This document shows, piece by piece, positions 1-8,436 of a DNA stretch of 57,270 nucleotides (position 1 is the stretch's first letter; each line of letters begins with the position of its first letter). Under the pieces are notes generated by a model. The model was not told the origin of the DNA and did not search any database. It worked only from the letters and a program-made list of their open reading frames with translations. Source of the DNA: Archaeoglobi archaeon (lineage in GTDB: Archaea; Halobacteriota; Archaeoglobi; Archaeoglobales; Archaeoglobaceae). A program made the position numbers and the translations under genes. Where the stretch lies: NCBI GenBank assembly GCA_029259335.1, contig JAPDIY010000050.1, positions 1 to 57,270 on the forward strand. Reading direction: 5' to 3'.

Positions 1-609
1 ATAAGCAACTCTGTTCGTGTACTCCAGAATTGCTGGGATATCAGAAGCCAAGAAGAACTCTCCGTCTCCCACTCCAAGAATAAGGGGACTTTTGTATCTG
101 ACGGCTACAAGTCTTTCTTCGTCTGCTTTCATCGCAACAAAAGCGTAGGATCCCTGAAGCTCTCCAACAGCCCCTCTCACAGCATCAAGAAAGTCCACTC
201 CTTTTTCAACCCAGGACTCAATCAGGTGTGGAATTACCTCGGTGTCGGTCTCGGACTTGAATCTGTGCCCTTCAGATTCCAGTCTCTCCCTCAGATTCCT
301 GAAATTTGAGATTATTCCGTTATGAACAACCGCTATCCTGTTCTTACAGTCAAGATGAGGGTGAGCATTGACTTCAGAGGGTTTGCCATGCGTCGCCCAC
401 CTTGTATGTCCCAGACCGATTCTCCCCCCACCGAGACTGAAGTCGCTGGTCTCCCCAATAGCTCCGACTCTCTTCTTGACGACGATTTCACCATTTTTCG
501 CAACTGCAACACCCCACGAGTCGTAGCCTCTGTATTCCAGTCTCTTGAGGGCCGAGATTGCAACTTCATCAGCATTTCTGAAACCTACGTAACCCACTAT
601 CCCGCACAT
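1..609 (-). CDS. glmS: Glutamine--fructose-6-phosphate aminotransferase, N-terminal part (cut by window edge)
   Basis: Translating the minus strand from ATG at 609 gives MCGIVGYVG, with Cys2 as the N-terminal nucleophile of a class II glutamine amidotransferase. Further motifs are LEYRGYDSWG, GHTRWATHG and HNGIISN, all typical of GlmS. Only the first 203 codons lie inside the window, so the sugar-isomerase (SIS) domains are not visible. The enzyme family makes glucosamine-6-phosphate from fructose-6-phosphate and glutamine, the first step to UDP-GlcNAc. It starts 4 bp after the stop of the preceding GlmU-like gene, so the three minus-strand genes are probably one operon feeding UDP-amino sugars to glycan synthesis. 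The assignment of the visible part is firm; PurF is excluded by the GlmS-type motifs. Confidence 0.93.
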   Translation of the reverse strand, partial: MCGIVGYVGFRNADEVAISALKRLEYRGYDSWGVAVAKNGEIVVKKRVGAIGETSDFSLGGGRIGLGHTRWATHGKPSEVNAHPHLDCKNRIAVVHNGIISNFRNLRERLESEGHRFKSETDTEVIPHLIESWVEKGVDFLDAVRGAVGELQGSYAFVAMKADEERLVAVRYKSPLILGVGDGEFFLASDIPAILEYTNRVAY

Positions 610-613
610 AGGC

Positions 614-1768
614 CTATACCACCATCGAATCATCCGGAATTTTACCTGAAACAACCTTGCCGGAGGATATTTTGCTGCTGTTCCCGATGATACTCCCGGC
701 CTCAATCACCACATTTCCACCCACACTGCAGTTCTCGCCAATGAAAGCTCCTGCCCTGATGTGGTGGACCTCTCCATCAACGATAATTGCTGCCTGATCG
801 CTGATGGCCGTGAATTTTGCCTTGAGCACGCAACCACTGTCTATGACCGAGTCTTTGATGTAGGAATGGGGACCGATCACAACATTATCCCCGATAACCG
901 AATTCTCGATGTAGCACAGAGCCCCTATCCTCACGTTGTCCCCTATGGACGTGCGGCCTTTGATGACCGTGTTCTGGCCTACCTCACAGTTTCTGCCGAT
1001 TACAGCATCCTTAACGAACGCACCATGCTTTATGACAGAGTTAGATCCTATCGAAACGTTTCCCACTATTTCGGCATTCTCAACTCTACCGGAAACTGTC
1101 ACCCCCCTAAAATCCATTGCAATCTCATTTATTTTCAGTATGTCCCATGGATATACTATATCGAGCCACTTCCCGGCTTCTACAGCCAAAAATTCGTATC
1201 CAGCTTCAATCATTCTGTTTATGACGCTGGGAATGTCCGTAATATCGGCGATGAAATCAAAAATCTCGCCGCCAAATCTGTACATCCCCGTGTTAATGAG
1301 CCCGGAGACAGGCTTCTCCGGTTTCTCAATTACTCTTTTGACTCTATTTTCAACAACATCCAGAACGCCGTACTTCGAAACCTCTTCCGATCTTTTGAAG
1401 GCCACACTCCACTTTTCAAGCTTCTTTACCGTTTCGGAATCGAAGATGTTATCTCCCGAAACAACAACGAAATCGTCCTCCACAAGGCTTTCAGCCTGTT
1501 TTAGGGCATGAGCGGTTCCGAGCTGCTTTTCCTGTATCGCATATTCTATTTTCACGTTCCACCTGCTACCGTCTCCAAAGTAGTCCATGACTCTGCTTCT
1601 CCTGTATCCAACAACCATAACGATATCTCTAATTCCAGCATTTCTCAGAGATTCGATAACGTATTCCAAAACTGGCCTGTTTCCGACTTTTATCATCACT
1701 TTAGGTTTGTTCACGGTGAAGGGTCTCAGCCTCTGCCCTTCTCCAGCTGCAAGAACTACAGCCTGCAT
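614..1768 (-). CDS. Sugar-1-phosphate nucleotidylyltransferase with left-handed beta-helix domain (GlmU-like paralog 2)
   Basis: This is a 384-residue protein. Residues 1 to about 225 form a nucleotidyltransferase domain with the start MQAVVLAAGEGQRLRP, then KPKVM and VSGDNIF. The C-terminal part has hexapeptide repeats (for example IGDNVRIGALCYIENSVIG) expected to form a left-handed beta helix. It resembles the upstream paralog along its length, but its C-terminus lacks the HLNYAGDS-type acetyltransferase motif that the paralog keeps. I infer that it still activates a sugar phosphate with an NTP, but may not N-acetylate glucosamine-1-phosphate. The substrate cannot be told from sequence. It lies 4 bp after the paralog and 4 bp before glmS, so co-transcription is likely. 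Confidence 0.82.
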   Translation of the reverse strand: MQAVVLAAGEGQRLRPFTVNKPKVMIKVGNRPVLEYVIESLRNAGIRDIVMVVGYRRSRVMDYFGDGSRWNVKIEYAIQEKQLGTAHALKQAESLVEDDFVVVSGDNIFDSETVKKLEKWSVAFKRSEEVSKYGVLDVVENRVKRVIEKPEKPVSGLINTGMYRFGGEIFDFIADITDIPSVINRMIEAGYEFLAVEAGKWLDIVYPWDILKINEIAMDFRGVTVSGRVENAEIVGNVSIGSNSVIKHGAFVKDAVIGRNCEVGQNTVIKGRTSIGDNVRIGALCYIENSVIGDNVVIGPHSYIKDSVIDSGCVLKAKFTAISDQAAIIVDGEVHHIRAGAFIGENCSVGGNVVIEAGSIIGNSSKISSGKVVSGKIPDDSMVV

Positions 1769-1772
1769 AAAA

Positions 1773-2984
1773 TCACCTCAGGAAGGAGCCGGGATCAACT
1801 GTACCGCTAACGACTTTGCCCGGCCCCACTAAAACGTCATTTCCAACCATCGCGCCCACGTTGATTGAAACGTTTATACCAGTCTTAACATTATCGCCTA
1901 CCACCGCTCCAAATTTCTTTCTACCCGTCGAAACGACTCTGCCTTTAACAGCAACTCTAACTTCTTTCTCATCCAGCCTCAGGTTTGCAACCTTGGTTCC
2001 AGCGCCGAAGTTGCAACCCTCTCCTACCACCGAGTCGCCCGCATAGTTCAGGTGGGGTAGGTTGGTGTTAGACATGATAATTGAGTTCTTCACCTCGACA
2101 AACGCGCCAATGTGGCAGTTATCGCCAATTGAAGTGTGGGGGCGAATGTAGCAGTATGGGCCAATTCTGCAGTTCTTTCCAATTATCGCCGGCCCGATTA
2201 TGTAGCTGCCGGACATCACAAGGCTCCCCTCATCAACAAAGACCCTTCCTTTTATCACAGCCCCATCCTCAACTTCGCCTCTGATTTCCGGCCGTATTTC
2301 GTCCAGAAGAACCTCATTTGCTCTCAAAAGATCCCACGGATAGCCCACGTCAATCCAGCGATTTAACTCAACAGCCTCGAATTCCAGACCATTGCCAATC
2401 GCAAGCTGGATTGTATCTGTCACCTCATACTCCCCTCTTTCGGATATTTCAGTTTTTTCCAGACAGTCCAGTATGGTCGCATCAAGCTTGTAAACTCCGG
2501 CGTTTATTGTGTTGGCAGGAGGTTGTGAGGGTTTCTCGATTATTCTTTTAACTTTTCCGTCTTCAACAATAACCACCCCGAAATCCTGAGGTCTGGAAAC
2601 GCGGTATATCCCTAAAGCTCTATCTCTGGAAGCAATTCTTGCGATATCTTCTGCACCGACGATATTGTCTCCGTTCAGCATCAGAAAATCCGAATCGAGC
2701 AGATGGGAGGCAGACTTCAGAGCATCCGCAGTACCAAGCTGCCTCCTCTGCTCGACGTATCTAATTCTTACTCCCCAATTCTCGCCCTTTCCAAAGTAGT
2801 CACGGATGGTTTCACTTCTGTAGCCAACGACGAGAATCACATCCTGAATTCCCGCTTTTTTTAACTCGACGATAAGGTGCTCAATAATGGGTTTGTTCGC
2901 TACGGGCAGCATGACTTTCGGTCTTGTGTACGTGAGAGGACGCATTCTTGTCCCTTCTCCGGCTGCGAGAATTACTGCCTGCAC
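1773..2984 (-). CDS. Bifunctional sugar-1-phosphate nucleotidylyltransferase/acetyltransferase (GlmU-like paralog 1)
   Basis: This 403-residue protein has an N-terminal pyrophosphorylase signature, LAAGEGTRMRPLTYTRPKVM, and LNGDNIVG as the metal/nucleotide site. Its C-terminal hexapeptide-repeat domain contains HLNYAGDS near residue 310, followed by FGAGTKVANLR and a lysine-rich KGRVVSTGRKKFG. These match the acetyltransferase site of archaeal bifunctional GlmU-type enzymes. In that family the protein converts glucosamine-1-phosphate to GlcNAc-1-phosphate and then to UDP-GlcNAc. It is the first gene of the minus-strand cluster ending in glmS, so GlmS and this enzyme would supply UDP-GlcNAc. 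Exact sugar specificity is inferred, since archaeal homologs can be broad. Confidence 0.88.
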   Translation of the reverse strand: MQAVILAAGEGTRMRPLTYTRPKVMLPVANKPIIEHLIVELKKAGIQDVILVVGYRSETIRDYFGKGENWGVRIRYVEQRRQLGTADALKSASHLLDSDFLMLNGDNIVGAEDIARIASRDRALGIYRVSRPQDFGVVIVEDGKVKRIIEKPSQPPANTINAGVYKLDATILDCLEKTEISERGEYEVTDTIQLAIGNGLEFEAVELNRWIDVGYPWDLLRANEVLLDEIRPEIRGEVEDGAVIKGRVFVDEGSLVMSGSYIIGPAIIGKNCRIGPYCYIRPHTSIGDNCHIGAFVEVKNSIIMSNTNLPHLNYAGDSVVGEGCNFGAGTKVANLRLDEKEVRVAVKGRVVSTGRKKFGAVVGDNVKTGINVSINVGAMVGNDVLVGPGKVVSGTVDPGSFLR

Positions 2985-3082
2985 AAGAACAGAATATCAT
3001 ACTTCGTTAAAAAATTAACTGTCGTTTAGAAGAGTTTTCCCAGCGAGTTCCTAGATTGCCTCTGCAATGGACCAAGTTAACT

Positions 3083-3109
3083 TATTTATACTTGCACACA
3101 TAATGCAAG
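3083..3109 (+). promoter_or_regulatory. TATA-like box followed by inverted repeat CTTGCA-N7-TGCAAG
   Basis: TATTTATA at 3083-3090 is centred about 24 bp before the ATG at 3111, as expected for a leaderless archaeal transcript. A perfect inverted repeat, CTTGCA (3091-3096) and TGCAAG (3104-3109) with 7 bases between, fills the space between the TATA box and the start codon. That is where a repressor would block transcription initiation. The TTGCA half-site recurs in the palindrome before the next gene. An operator role is inferred. Confidence 0.5.
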
Positions 3110-3110
3110 C

Positions 3111-3383
3111 ATGGGCGAAAGAGTAGAAACACTCATCCGAATTCCACTTGGCATCTTTTACGGACTGATTCTGGACATACTTGGGATAGCTGTGGCATTT
3201 GTGTGGATTTTCTGTTTCTTTTACACTCTAATTCTTGGGAAAAGGCATGAAGGGGCAGCGAGATTTATGAACGGCTATGTCTCCCTTCTTTACAGCGTTT
3301 ACAGATATATGACATTCGCGACAAACCAGCGGCCAAGCCTTAGCCTTCAGCCACTTGAGCCATGTGACTTCGAGATGCGATAA
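3111..3383 (+). CDS. Small membrane protein, DUF4389-like
   Basis: This 90-residue protein has one or two strongly hydrophobic segments (about residues 12-40, rich in L, I, F and V). They are followed by a conserved-looking FMNGYVSLLYSVYRYMTFATNQRPS. That segment resembles the DUF4389 pattern, in which a two-helix membrane part precedes an aromatic R-V-x-x-Y motif. The family has no known function. The ATG has a TATA-like box 24 bp upstream and an inverted repeat just before it. The gene lies 80 bp before the first YeiH-type transporter on the same strand, but each has its own promoter-like sequence. The family assignment is tentative and rests on pattern only. Confidence 0.6.
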   Translation: MGERVETLIRIPLGIFYGLILDILGIAVAFVWIFCFFYTLILGKRHEGAARFMNGYVSLLYSVYRYMTFATNQRPSLSLQPLEPCDFEMR

Positions 3384-3431
3384 GGAGCAACCCTCTTTAG
3401 GACTGCTCCACAACCTTTGAAATCCAGATAA

Positions 3432-3449
3432 AATATATATATTGCAATA
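3432..3449 (+). promoter_or_regulatory. TATA-like box and palindrome TATTGCAATA before the first YeiH-type gene
   Basis: The AATATATATAT run at about 3432-3441 is centred near 27 bp before the ATG at 3464, which fits a leaderless start. It runs into the 10-base perfect palindrome TATTGCAATA at 3440-3449, next to the expected transcription start. The central TTGCAA is shared with the inverted repeat at 3091-3109. This could be an operator for a common regulator, perhaps the winged-helix protein encoded downstream; that link is inference. Confidence 0.45.
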
Positions 3450-3463
3450 CAGAATTGTGATAA

Positions 3464-4453
3464 ATGCGCGAAAGTCTGAAAGTAGATTTAACCAGAGATA
3501 TCAGCTTACCCGTTAGCAAGGTAAATGTCTATATGCTTCTCCTGTTGCTGTCATGTGGCACAGTGGCATATATTATAAACATCTATGGTCCGGCATTTGA
3601 ACCCCTCTTTCTTGCCCTGATCTTCGGAATAATCGCAGGCAATCTTCAGAATGATGAGGTAAAAAAGAGAATGTCGGAGAAATCACTTTCGGTGCTTTTA
3701 CCTCTCGGTATAACTCTCTATGGCCTCAACATCAACATCCCATATCTCGGCGAATTCGACCCAAAGGTGGTTCTATCAACCCTGCTCGTTGCTTCAGCAA
3801 TTTTCGTTTCAATTATCTGGCTTTCTAAGATTTTTAAACTTAGCAGACAGCTATCATTGCTCCTTGCATGTGGGAGCACCATATGTGGAGTATCGGCTAT
3901 TGCAATCGTGTCACCTCTTCTGAAACCGAAAAAGGAGGAATTTTCTGCTGCTATTATCATAATAACAGCTGTTGGATTGACAGGAGCGATAATCTACCCG
4001 AGTGTAGCTCATTTTACCGGTATCTCTCCGGAAGACTACGCTGTGCTTACTGGTGCAACCTTACACCAGACCGGGATAGTCAAGATATCCTCTCATTTCT
4101 TTGGGGTTGAAAATGAGGCGCTTGCTGTAAAGGGGATAAGAATAGCAATGATAGCTTTGGTTGCTCTTGTTCTGTCCGTGCTTTACTCTGAGAGCCGTTT
4201 CTACGTGCCTTGGTACATCGTTAGCTTTCTTGCTGTTGCCCTCTTTGCCACCACCTATCTCCCAAGCGAGATCGTGATGACATTAAGACCGGTTGCAACC
4301 ATAGTGTTTTCAACAACCCTTGCAGCTATCGGTTATACGGTCAATCTAAGAAAGGTTCAGAGAGTCGGCATTAAACCTCTGCTTGTATCCTACGGTGGAT
4401 GGGTTGCGGGAGTGGCCGTGTTTGCAGTACTGTTGTGGAGTGGTGCCATATGA
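3464..4453 (+). CDS. YeiH/UPF0324-family membrane transporter (putative sulfate/sulfur-anion exporter)
   Basis: This 329-residue integral membrane protein has about nine or ten hydrophobic helices. It shows UPF0324/YeiH family features: FLALIFGIIAGN near the N-terminus, LLPLGITLYG, LACGSTICGVSAI and a glycine-rich C-terminus. The family is annotated as putative sulfate exporters, but its substrate is not firmly established. The stop overlaps the ATG of the next gene (ATGA at 4450-4453), so transporter and PAS regulator are translationally coupled. A longer family member lies on the other side of the regulator. In a sulfur-metabolising archaeon a role in sulfur-compound traffic is plausible but inferred. 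Confidence 0.85.
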   Translation: MRESLKVDLTRDISLPVSKVNVYMLLLLLSCGTVAYIINIYGPAFEPLFLALIFGIIAGNLQNDEVKKRMSEKSLSVLLPLGITLYGLNINIPYLGEFDPKVVLSTLLVASAIFVSIIWLSKIFKLSRQLSLLLACGSTICGVSAIAIVSPLLKPKKEEFSAAIIIITAVGLTGAIIYPSVAHFTGISPEDYAVLTGATLHQTGIVKISSHFFGVENEALAVKGIRIAMIALVALVLSVLYSESRFYVPWYIVSFLAVALFATTYLPSEIVMTLRPVATIVFSTTLAAIGYTVNLRKVQRVGIKPLLVSYGGWVAGVAVFAVLLWSGAI

Positions 4454-6576
4454 GAATATTTGCAAAATTTGTCATCCTGTCTTTCCTCATATCGGCGATT
4501 TCACTGGTTTTAGGAGTCTCAGTTATCGAGGTAAGCGGAGTAGATGTTTCATATTTTGCATACATTGCAGTGGTCATCCTGTCAGTGGCCTTGTTTGCTG
4601 CTGGGAGTATCTTAGAACCAATTGAGAAGTTGAAGGAAGCTTTTGAAAAGGCCGTGAAGGGTGAACTTGAAACCGTGGAAATACATACGGGCGACGAGTT
4701 TGAGGAGCTTGCTTCAGCCTTCAACTGGATGGTGGGAGAGCTTAAGAGAGAAAGAGACGCACTGAAAGAAAGTGAGGAGAGATTCAGAAGTGTTGTGGAA
4801 GAAATTGACGGATGGGTATTTGAGCTTGACAGGGAGTATCGGATTGTTTACACGAGTCCGAAAGTCAAAGAGTATCTCGGATACAGTGAAGGGGAAGTTC
4901 TGGGGAGGAGAGTCGATGAGGTGATAGATAACTTCCCCATTGACAAGCTTGTTGAGAACAAAAAATTTGAAATCGAAGTTGTAACCGAAAGGAAAAAGAT
5001 TCGTCCCTTTGAAATCACCGTCACGGCCTCAGGCGATATTTACAGGTGTTTTGCCAGAAATATAGGGCATAGAAAGAGAATAGAGCGAGAGCTGGCCTTC
5101 TTCAGGGGGATACTGGAACACTCTGTTGATGCTATCGTTATTCTTGATATTGACAGCAGAATTGTTGCATGGAACAGAGGTGCGGAAATGATGTTTGGTT
5201 ACACCGCAGAAGAGGCAATTGGGAAACCAATCACCTTCCTTCTTCCAGAGAATCAGTGGGAACAGTGCAGGGAGAACTTCAGGAGGGCGGTTCTGGAGGG
5301 ACACGTCAAAGATATCGAGTCTGTGAGATATACGAAGAGAGGTGACACAGTAATCGTTGATCAAACCCTCACAAGTATTTATGACTCCTCTGGCGAGCTT
5401 GTAGGATTTGTTGCAATAATGAGGGATATAACGAAGAGGAAGAAAACGGAGATCGAGCTTAAGAACATGTGTGAAGAGCTTGAGAGAAGAACGAGGGAAA
5501 TCCTTGAGGTTCAGAAGGAGCTTTATCATCTTGCCAGCATTGTTGAGAACTCCAACGATGCAATTTACTCTGTGGATCTCGACGGAAAGATAACAAGCTG
5601 GAACAAAACGGCGGAAAAAATGTTTGGGTGGAGTAAGGAAGAAGCAATTGGAATGGATTCGTCAAAGCTACTACCAGATGAAATTAAGAATGAAACTGAG
5701 TTCATTCTCAGAAGGTTGAGGGAAGGTAGTCGAGATCTCAGATTCGAAACGCGCAGATTAACGAAGAGTGGAGATGTGGCAGATGTGGAGATTACAATAT
5801 CTCCACTGCTTGACGAGTCGGGTGAGCTTAGAGGTTTCTCGGTTATTTCGAGAGACATATCACTTAAAATGGAAGCAGAGAGGGAAGCAGAGAGGAGAAT
5901 GCTGAAGTATGATGTTGAGAGGGGTAGGGTGTACTTTACTGACAACTTTGATATTGCAGTTGATGTCCTCAATGACCTAATCAAATGCGGATACGATGGG
6001 AAGGTGATAAGCAGAAGGTATCCTGAAGTAATCGGAGTATGTGGAGAAAACCATTTAATGATGGCGAGCAGGAGGAAAGGGAAGACAGTGGAGCCTGACC
6101 CGGAGAAGATATATCGGGAAATAGCTAACATGTCAGGGTGGAAAAATGTAGTTCTACTTGATCTCGATTATCTACTGGTTAAAAAATCCTTTGAAGAAAT
6201 TTATGAACTTTTGCAAAAATTAAAGGACTTGTTTTTTGTTCTGAGCAAAGGCGTATTGATTGTGGCATCGGACAGTGGCATGCTGAGTGAGAGGGAATTG
6301 ACGCTGCTGAAAATGGAATGTGGAATTATAAGAAGTAAAGACGTGGATCTACCTGACGAGATGTACGAACTGCTAAGGTTTATCTACTCAAGAAATAGGG
6401 TTGGAGAGAGACCTTCTATCAAGGATATAATGAGCAACTTTAACATTACAAGGAACACGGCAAAAAAAAGAATTGGATACTTAGCCGATAGAGGATTAAT
6501 CAAAATGATTAAAGATGGACGAATGAAAGTTCTCGAACTTACAGAAGAGGGTAGGGAGGTGATGCGTACCGTCTGA
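4450..6576 (+). CDS. Membrane-bound PAS sensor with DUF835 and C-terminal winged-helix DNA-binding domain
   Basis: I chose the ATG at 4450, which overlaps the preceding stop as ATGA; this gives 708 residues. Two membrane helices (about 5-25 and 32-52) lead into a HAMP-like linker. Three PAS domains start near residues 107, 214 and 357; each carries PAS-type sequence such as IVAWNRGAEMMFGYTAEEAI. A DUF835-like region spans about 483-630. The C-terminus (about 653-708, KDIMSNFNITRNTAKKRIGYL) is a winged helix-turn-helix. There is no histidine kinase H-box or ATPase domain. It therefore looks like a one-component regulator that would bind DNA from the membrane. It sits between two YeiH-type transporters, which are its likely targets (inference). 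Confidence 0.85.
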   Translation: MRIFAKFVILSFLISAISLVLGVSVIEVSGVDVSYFAYIAVVILSVALFAAGSILEPIEKLKEAFEKAVKGELETVEIHTGDEFEELASAFNWMVGELKRERDALKESEERFRSVVEEIDGWVFELDREYRIVYTSPKVKEYLGYSEGEVLGRRVDEVIDNFPIDKLVENKKFEIEVVTERKKIRPFEITVTASGDIYRCFARNIGHRKRIERELAFFRGILEHSVDAIVILDIDSRIVAWNRGAEMMFGYTAEEAIGKPITFLLPENQWEQCRENFRRAVLEGHVKDIESVRYTKRGDTVIVDQTLTSIYDSSGELVGFVAIMRDITKRKKTEIELKNMCEELERRTREILEVQKELYHLASIVENSNDAIYSVDLDGKITSWNKTAEKMFGWSKEEAIGMDSSKLLPDEIKNETEFILRRLREGSRDLRFETRRLTKSGDVADVEITISPLLDESGELRGFSVISRDISLKMEAEREAERRMLKYDVERGRVYFTDNFDIAVDVLNDLIKCGYDGKVISRRYPEVIGVCGENHLMMASRRKGKTVEPDPEKIYREIANMSGWKNVVLLDLDYLLVKKSFEEIYELLQKLKDLFFVLSKGVLIVASDSGMLSERELTLLKMECGIIRSKDVDLPDEMYELLRFIYSRNRVGERPSIKDIMSNFNITRNTAKKRIGYLADRGLIKMIKDGRMKVLELTEEGREVMRTV

Positions 6577-6581
6577 TACTA

Positions 6582-6612
6582 TTTGACGCTTTTTTTGACG
6601 ATATTCTAATAT
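6582..6612 (+). promoter_or_regulatory. Direct repeat TTTGACG x2, T-run and ATATT-CT-AATAT inverted repeat
   Basis: Just after the regulator stop there are two copies of TTTGACG (6582-6588 and 6594-6600, 12 bp apart). The second follows a run of seven T, which could act as an archaeal terminator. An inverted repeat ATATT-CT-AATAT follows at 6601-6612. The region lies about 75-100 bp before the next transporter and may hold its promoter and operator. No function is proven by the sequence. Confidence 0.35.
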
Positions 6613-6683
6613 TTGTTAAAATTCAAATTATGAATGTGGGATTTGTTGTCGGAGTGGTGTTGAGTAGTTGAGAGGTGGTAGGT

Positions 6684-8162
6684 ATGGTGGAAGAGAAAGG
6701 AATAGACTGGTCATCGTTGTGGAAGAAAGAGGACTGGTGGTCGTTCTGGCTGGGGATGCTGCTGTTCTTCCTCTGCCTTGCTGCCGCATACGGCATGGAT
6801 CTCATGGGCTGGGCAGTAGGTGCAAGCACATGGGTCGATCCTGCCAAAGCGATGAAGCCCGTATCGGCGAACTATGCCTATCTCGGCCCCATTGGATCGT
6901 TAGTAGTAACTTACATTGTAATGTTGATTTTGCTTAGTATCGGTGCTAAGGCAATGGGGTGGAAGGTGGGCAAGTTTGCTGGCGGTTTTACAGTGATATT
7001 CTTCCTTACTTGGATCTGCTGGATTATCGGACATAACGCATGGATCGCTGCAACCAAGCCTGAGCAATATGGACTTCCGTGGTCTGCGCACATGACTGGA
7101 GAAGCGGGATACATCATCGCTCTGATACTTGGTTTGCTTATAGGAAACCTTGCGAAGGGATTTGCAGAACAGTTGAAAGAGGCTGCGAAACCCGAGTGGT
7201 TCATCAAAACTGCTATCGTGCTGCTCGGTGCAGTTGTAGGTTTAAAAGCTCCTAGCGTTCCACCTGAAATACTGTACAACTTCCTCTTCAGAGGTCTTTG
7301 TGCTATAGTTGAGGCCTACCTGCTATACTGGGCTCTGGTTTACTGGGTTGCAAGGAGGTATTTCGGGCTCAGCAGAGAATGGGCAGCTCCACTTGCATCT
7401 GGTATATCGATTTGCGGTGTTTCTGCGGCCATAGCTACTGGAGGTGCTATCAGAGCAAGACCAATTGTGCCAGTTATCGTCGCTTCGTTGGTCATAGTTT
7501 TTGCAGTAGTTGAACTCTTGATCATACCTTTCGTTGCCGTTGCAGCCTTCTGGAACCAGCCACTCGTTGCAGGAGCGTGGATGGGACTGGCTGTTAAAAC
7601 AGATGGCGCTGCAGCAGCAAGTGGTGAAATCGTTGATTCTCTTATCACTGGGATGCATCCAGAATTTGCAGCCTTGCAGGGGTGGATTTTGAATGCGGCA
7701 ATCATAACCAAAATCTTCATTGACATATTCATAGGTGTCTGGGCATTTGTACTCGCAGTCATATGGGTGTATTGGATCGAGAGAAGACCGGGAGAGAGAG
7801 TGGAAAAACTTGAGATATGGTACAGGTTCCCCAAGTTCGTCATCGGTTACTTCTTGACGTTCTTCATAGTACTTGTTCTCGCTTCGGCAATAGCTGGCAG
7901 TGTACCCCATGAACAAGTAACCGAAGCTTTGAAGCCAATGAGTTTAGCCGTGAAAAGTGAGATGAATGCTTTCAGGAGAATATTCTTTGCACTGACGTTC
8001 TTCAGCATAGGACTGATTTCCGACTTCTCCACACTGCGCAAAGAGGGCATTGGAAAACTTGCATTGGTCTACTTTGTCTGTCTGTTCGGTTTCATACTGT
8101 GGATCGGTCTCTTCATAAGCTGGCTGTTCTTCCACGACGTGCACTTACTGTTCCTGAAGTGA
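6684..8162 (+). CDS. Long YeiH/UPF0324-family membrane transporter
   Basis: The ATG at 6684 has GAGGTG 6 bases upstream and is preferred over the GTG at 6675; this gives 492 residues. The protein has about 10-12 hydrophobic helices, with an N-terminal extension rich in Trp. Family motifs match the shorter paralog: IALILGLLIGN, KTAIVLLGAVVGLKA and ASGISICGVSAAIATG. An additional segment, WMGLAVKTDGAAAASGEIVDS, and a conserved FFALTFFSIGLISDF near the C-terminus also fit long members of the putative sulfate exporter family. Its substrate is unknown. The next small zinc-ribbon/TM gene starts 10 bp downstream and is probably co-transcribed. Confidence 0.85.
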   Translation: MVEEKGIDWSSLWKKEDWWSFWLGMLLFFLCLAAAYGMDLMGWAVGASTWVDPAKAMKPVSANYAYLGPIGSLVVTYIVMLILLSIGAKAMGWKVGKFAGGFTVIFFLTWICWIIGHNAWIAATKPEQYGLPWSAHMTGEAGYIIALILGLLIGNLAKGFAEQLKEAAKPEWFIKTAIVLLGAVVGLKAPSVPPEILYNFLFRGLCAIVEAYLLYWALVYWVARRYFGLSREWAAPLASGISICGVSAAIATGGAIRARPIVPVIVASLVIVFAVVELLIIPFVAVAAFWNQPLVAGAWMGLAVKTDGAAAASGEIVDSLITGMHPEFAALQGWILNAAIITKIFIDIFIGVWAFVLAVIWVYWIERRPGERVEKLEIWYRFPKFVIGYFLTFFIVLVLASAIAGSVPHEQVTEALKPMSLAVKSEMNAFRRIFFALTFFSIGLISDFSTLRKEGIGKLALVYFVCLFGFILWIGLFISWLFFHDVHLLFLK

Positions 8163-8172
8163 GGTGAGGAAG

Positions 8173-8403
8173 ATGCCAGAAGAAATCTGTCCAAGATGCG
8201 GCTCAACTGCTGAACTCGTTAAGATGGGAGACGAAGAGGTTCTTCGATGTACTAAGTGCGGCTATGAGGCTAAAATACGTGCAGAGGAAGAAATACTACC
8301 AATAGAGAAAAAGCTGGTTGCAGTAAGCATAGTGCTAGCAGTAATTTTACTGGCGATACTGTATTACGTGAGTTGGTCAATGATCGCCCACTTAACGCCC
8401 TAG
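8173..8403 (+). CDS. Small zinc-ribbon protein with a C-terminal membrane helix
   Basis: This is a 76-residue protein. The ATG at 8173 has GAGGTGAGGA directly upstream, so it is preferred over the GTG at 8164. Residues 6-9 (CPRC) and 25-28 (CTKC) form a CxxC...CxxC zinc ribbon like those of TFIIS or RPB9-type small proteins. A hydrophobic helix (VAVSIVLAVILLAILYY) follows near residues 48-66. I do not recognise a named family. The position 10 bp after the long YeiH-type transporter suggests an accessory or regulatory partner of that transporter, which is inference from context. Confidence 0.7.
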   Translation: MPEEICPRCGSTAELVKMGDEEVLRCTKCGYEAKIRAEEEILPIEKKLVAVSIVLAVILLAILYYVSWSMIAHLTP

Positions 8404-8436
8404 TATTTTTCCATATTTTTTAGAAAAAGGGTTGTG

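Noticed and set aside
761-1504. 247-codon plus-strand ORF opposite the GlmU-like paralog
   Set aside because: It is a shadow of a gene with clear hexapeptide repeats and nucleotidyltransferase motifs on the minus strand.
7323-7916. Long minus-strand ORF inside the long YeiH gene
   Set aside because: The plus strand is a clear membrane transporter with family motifs; the antisense frame has no recognisable domain.
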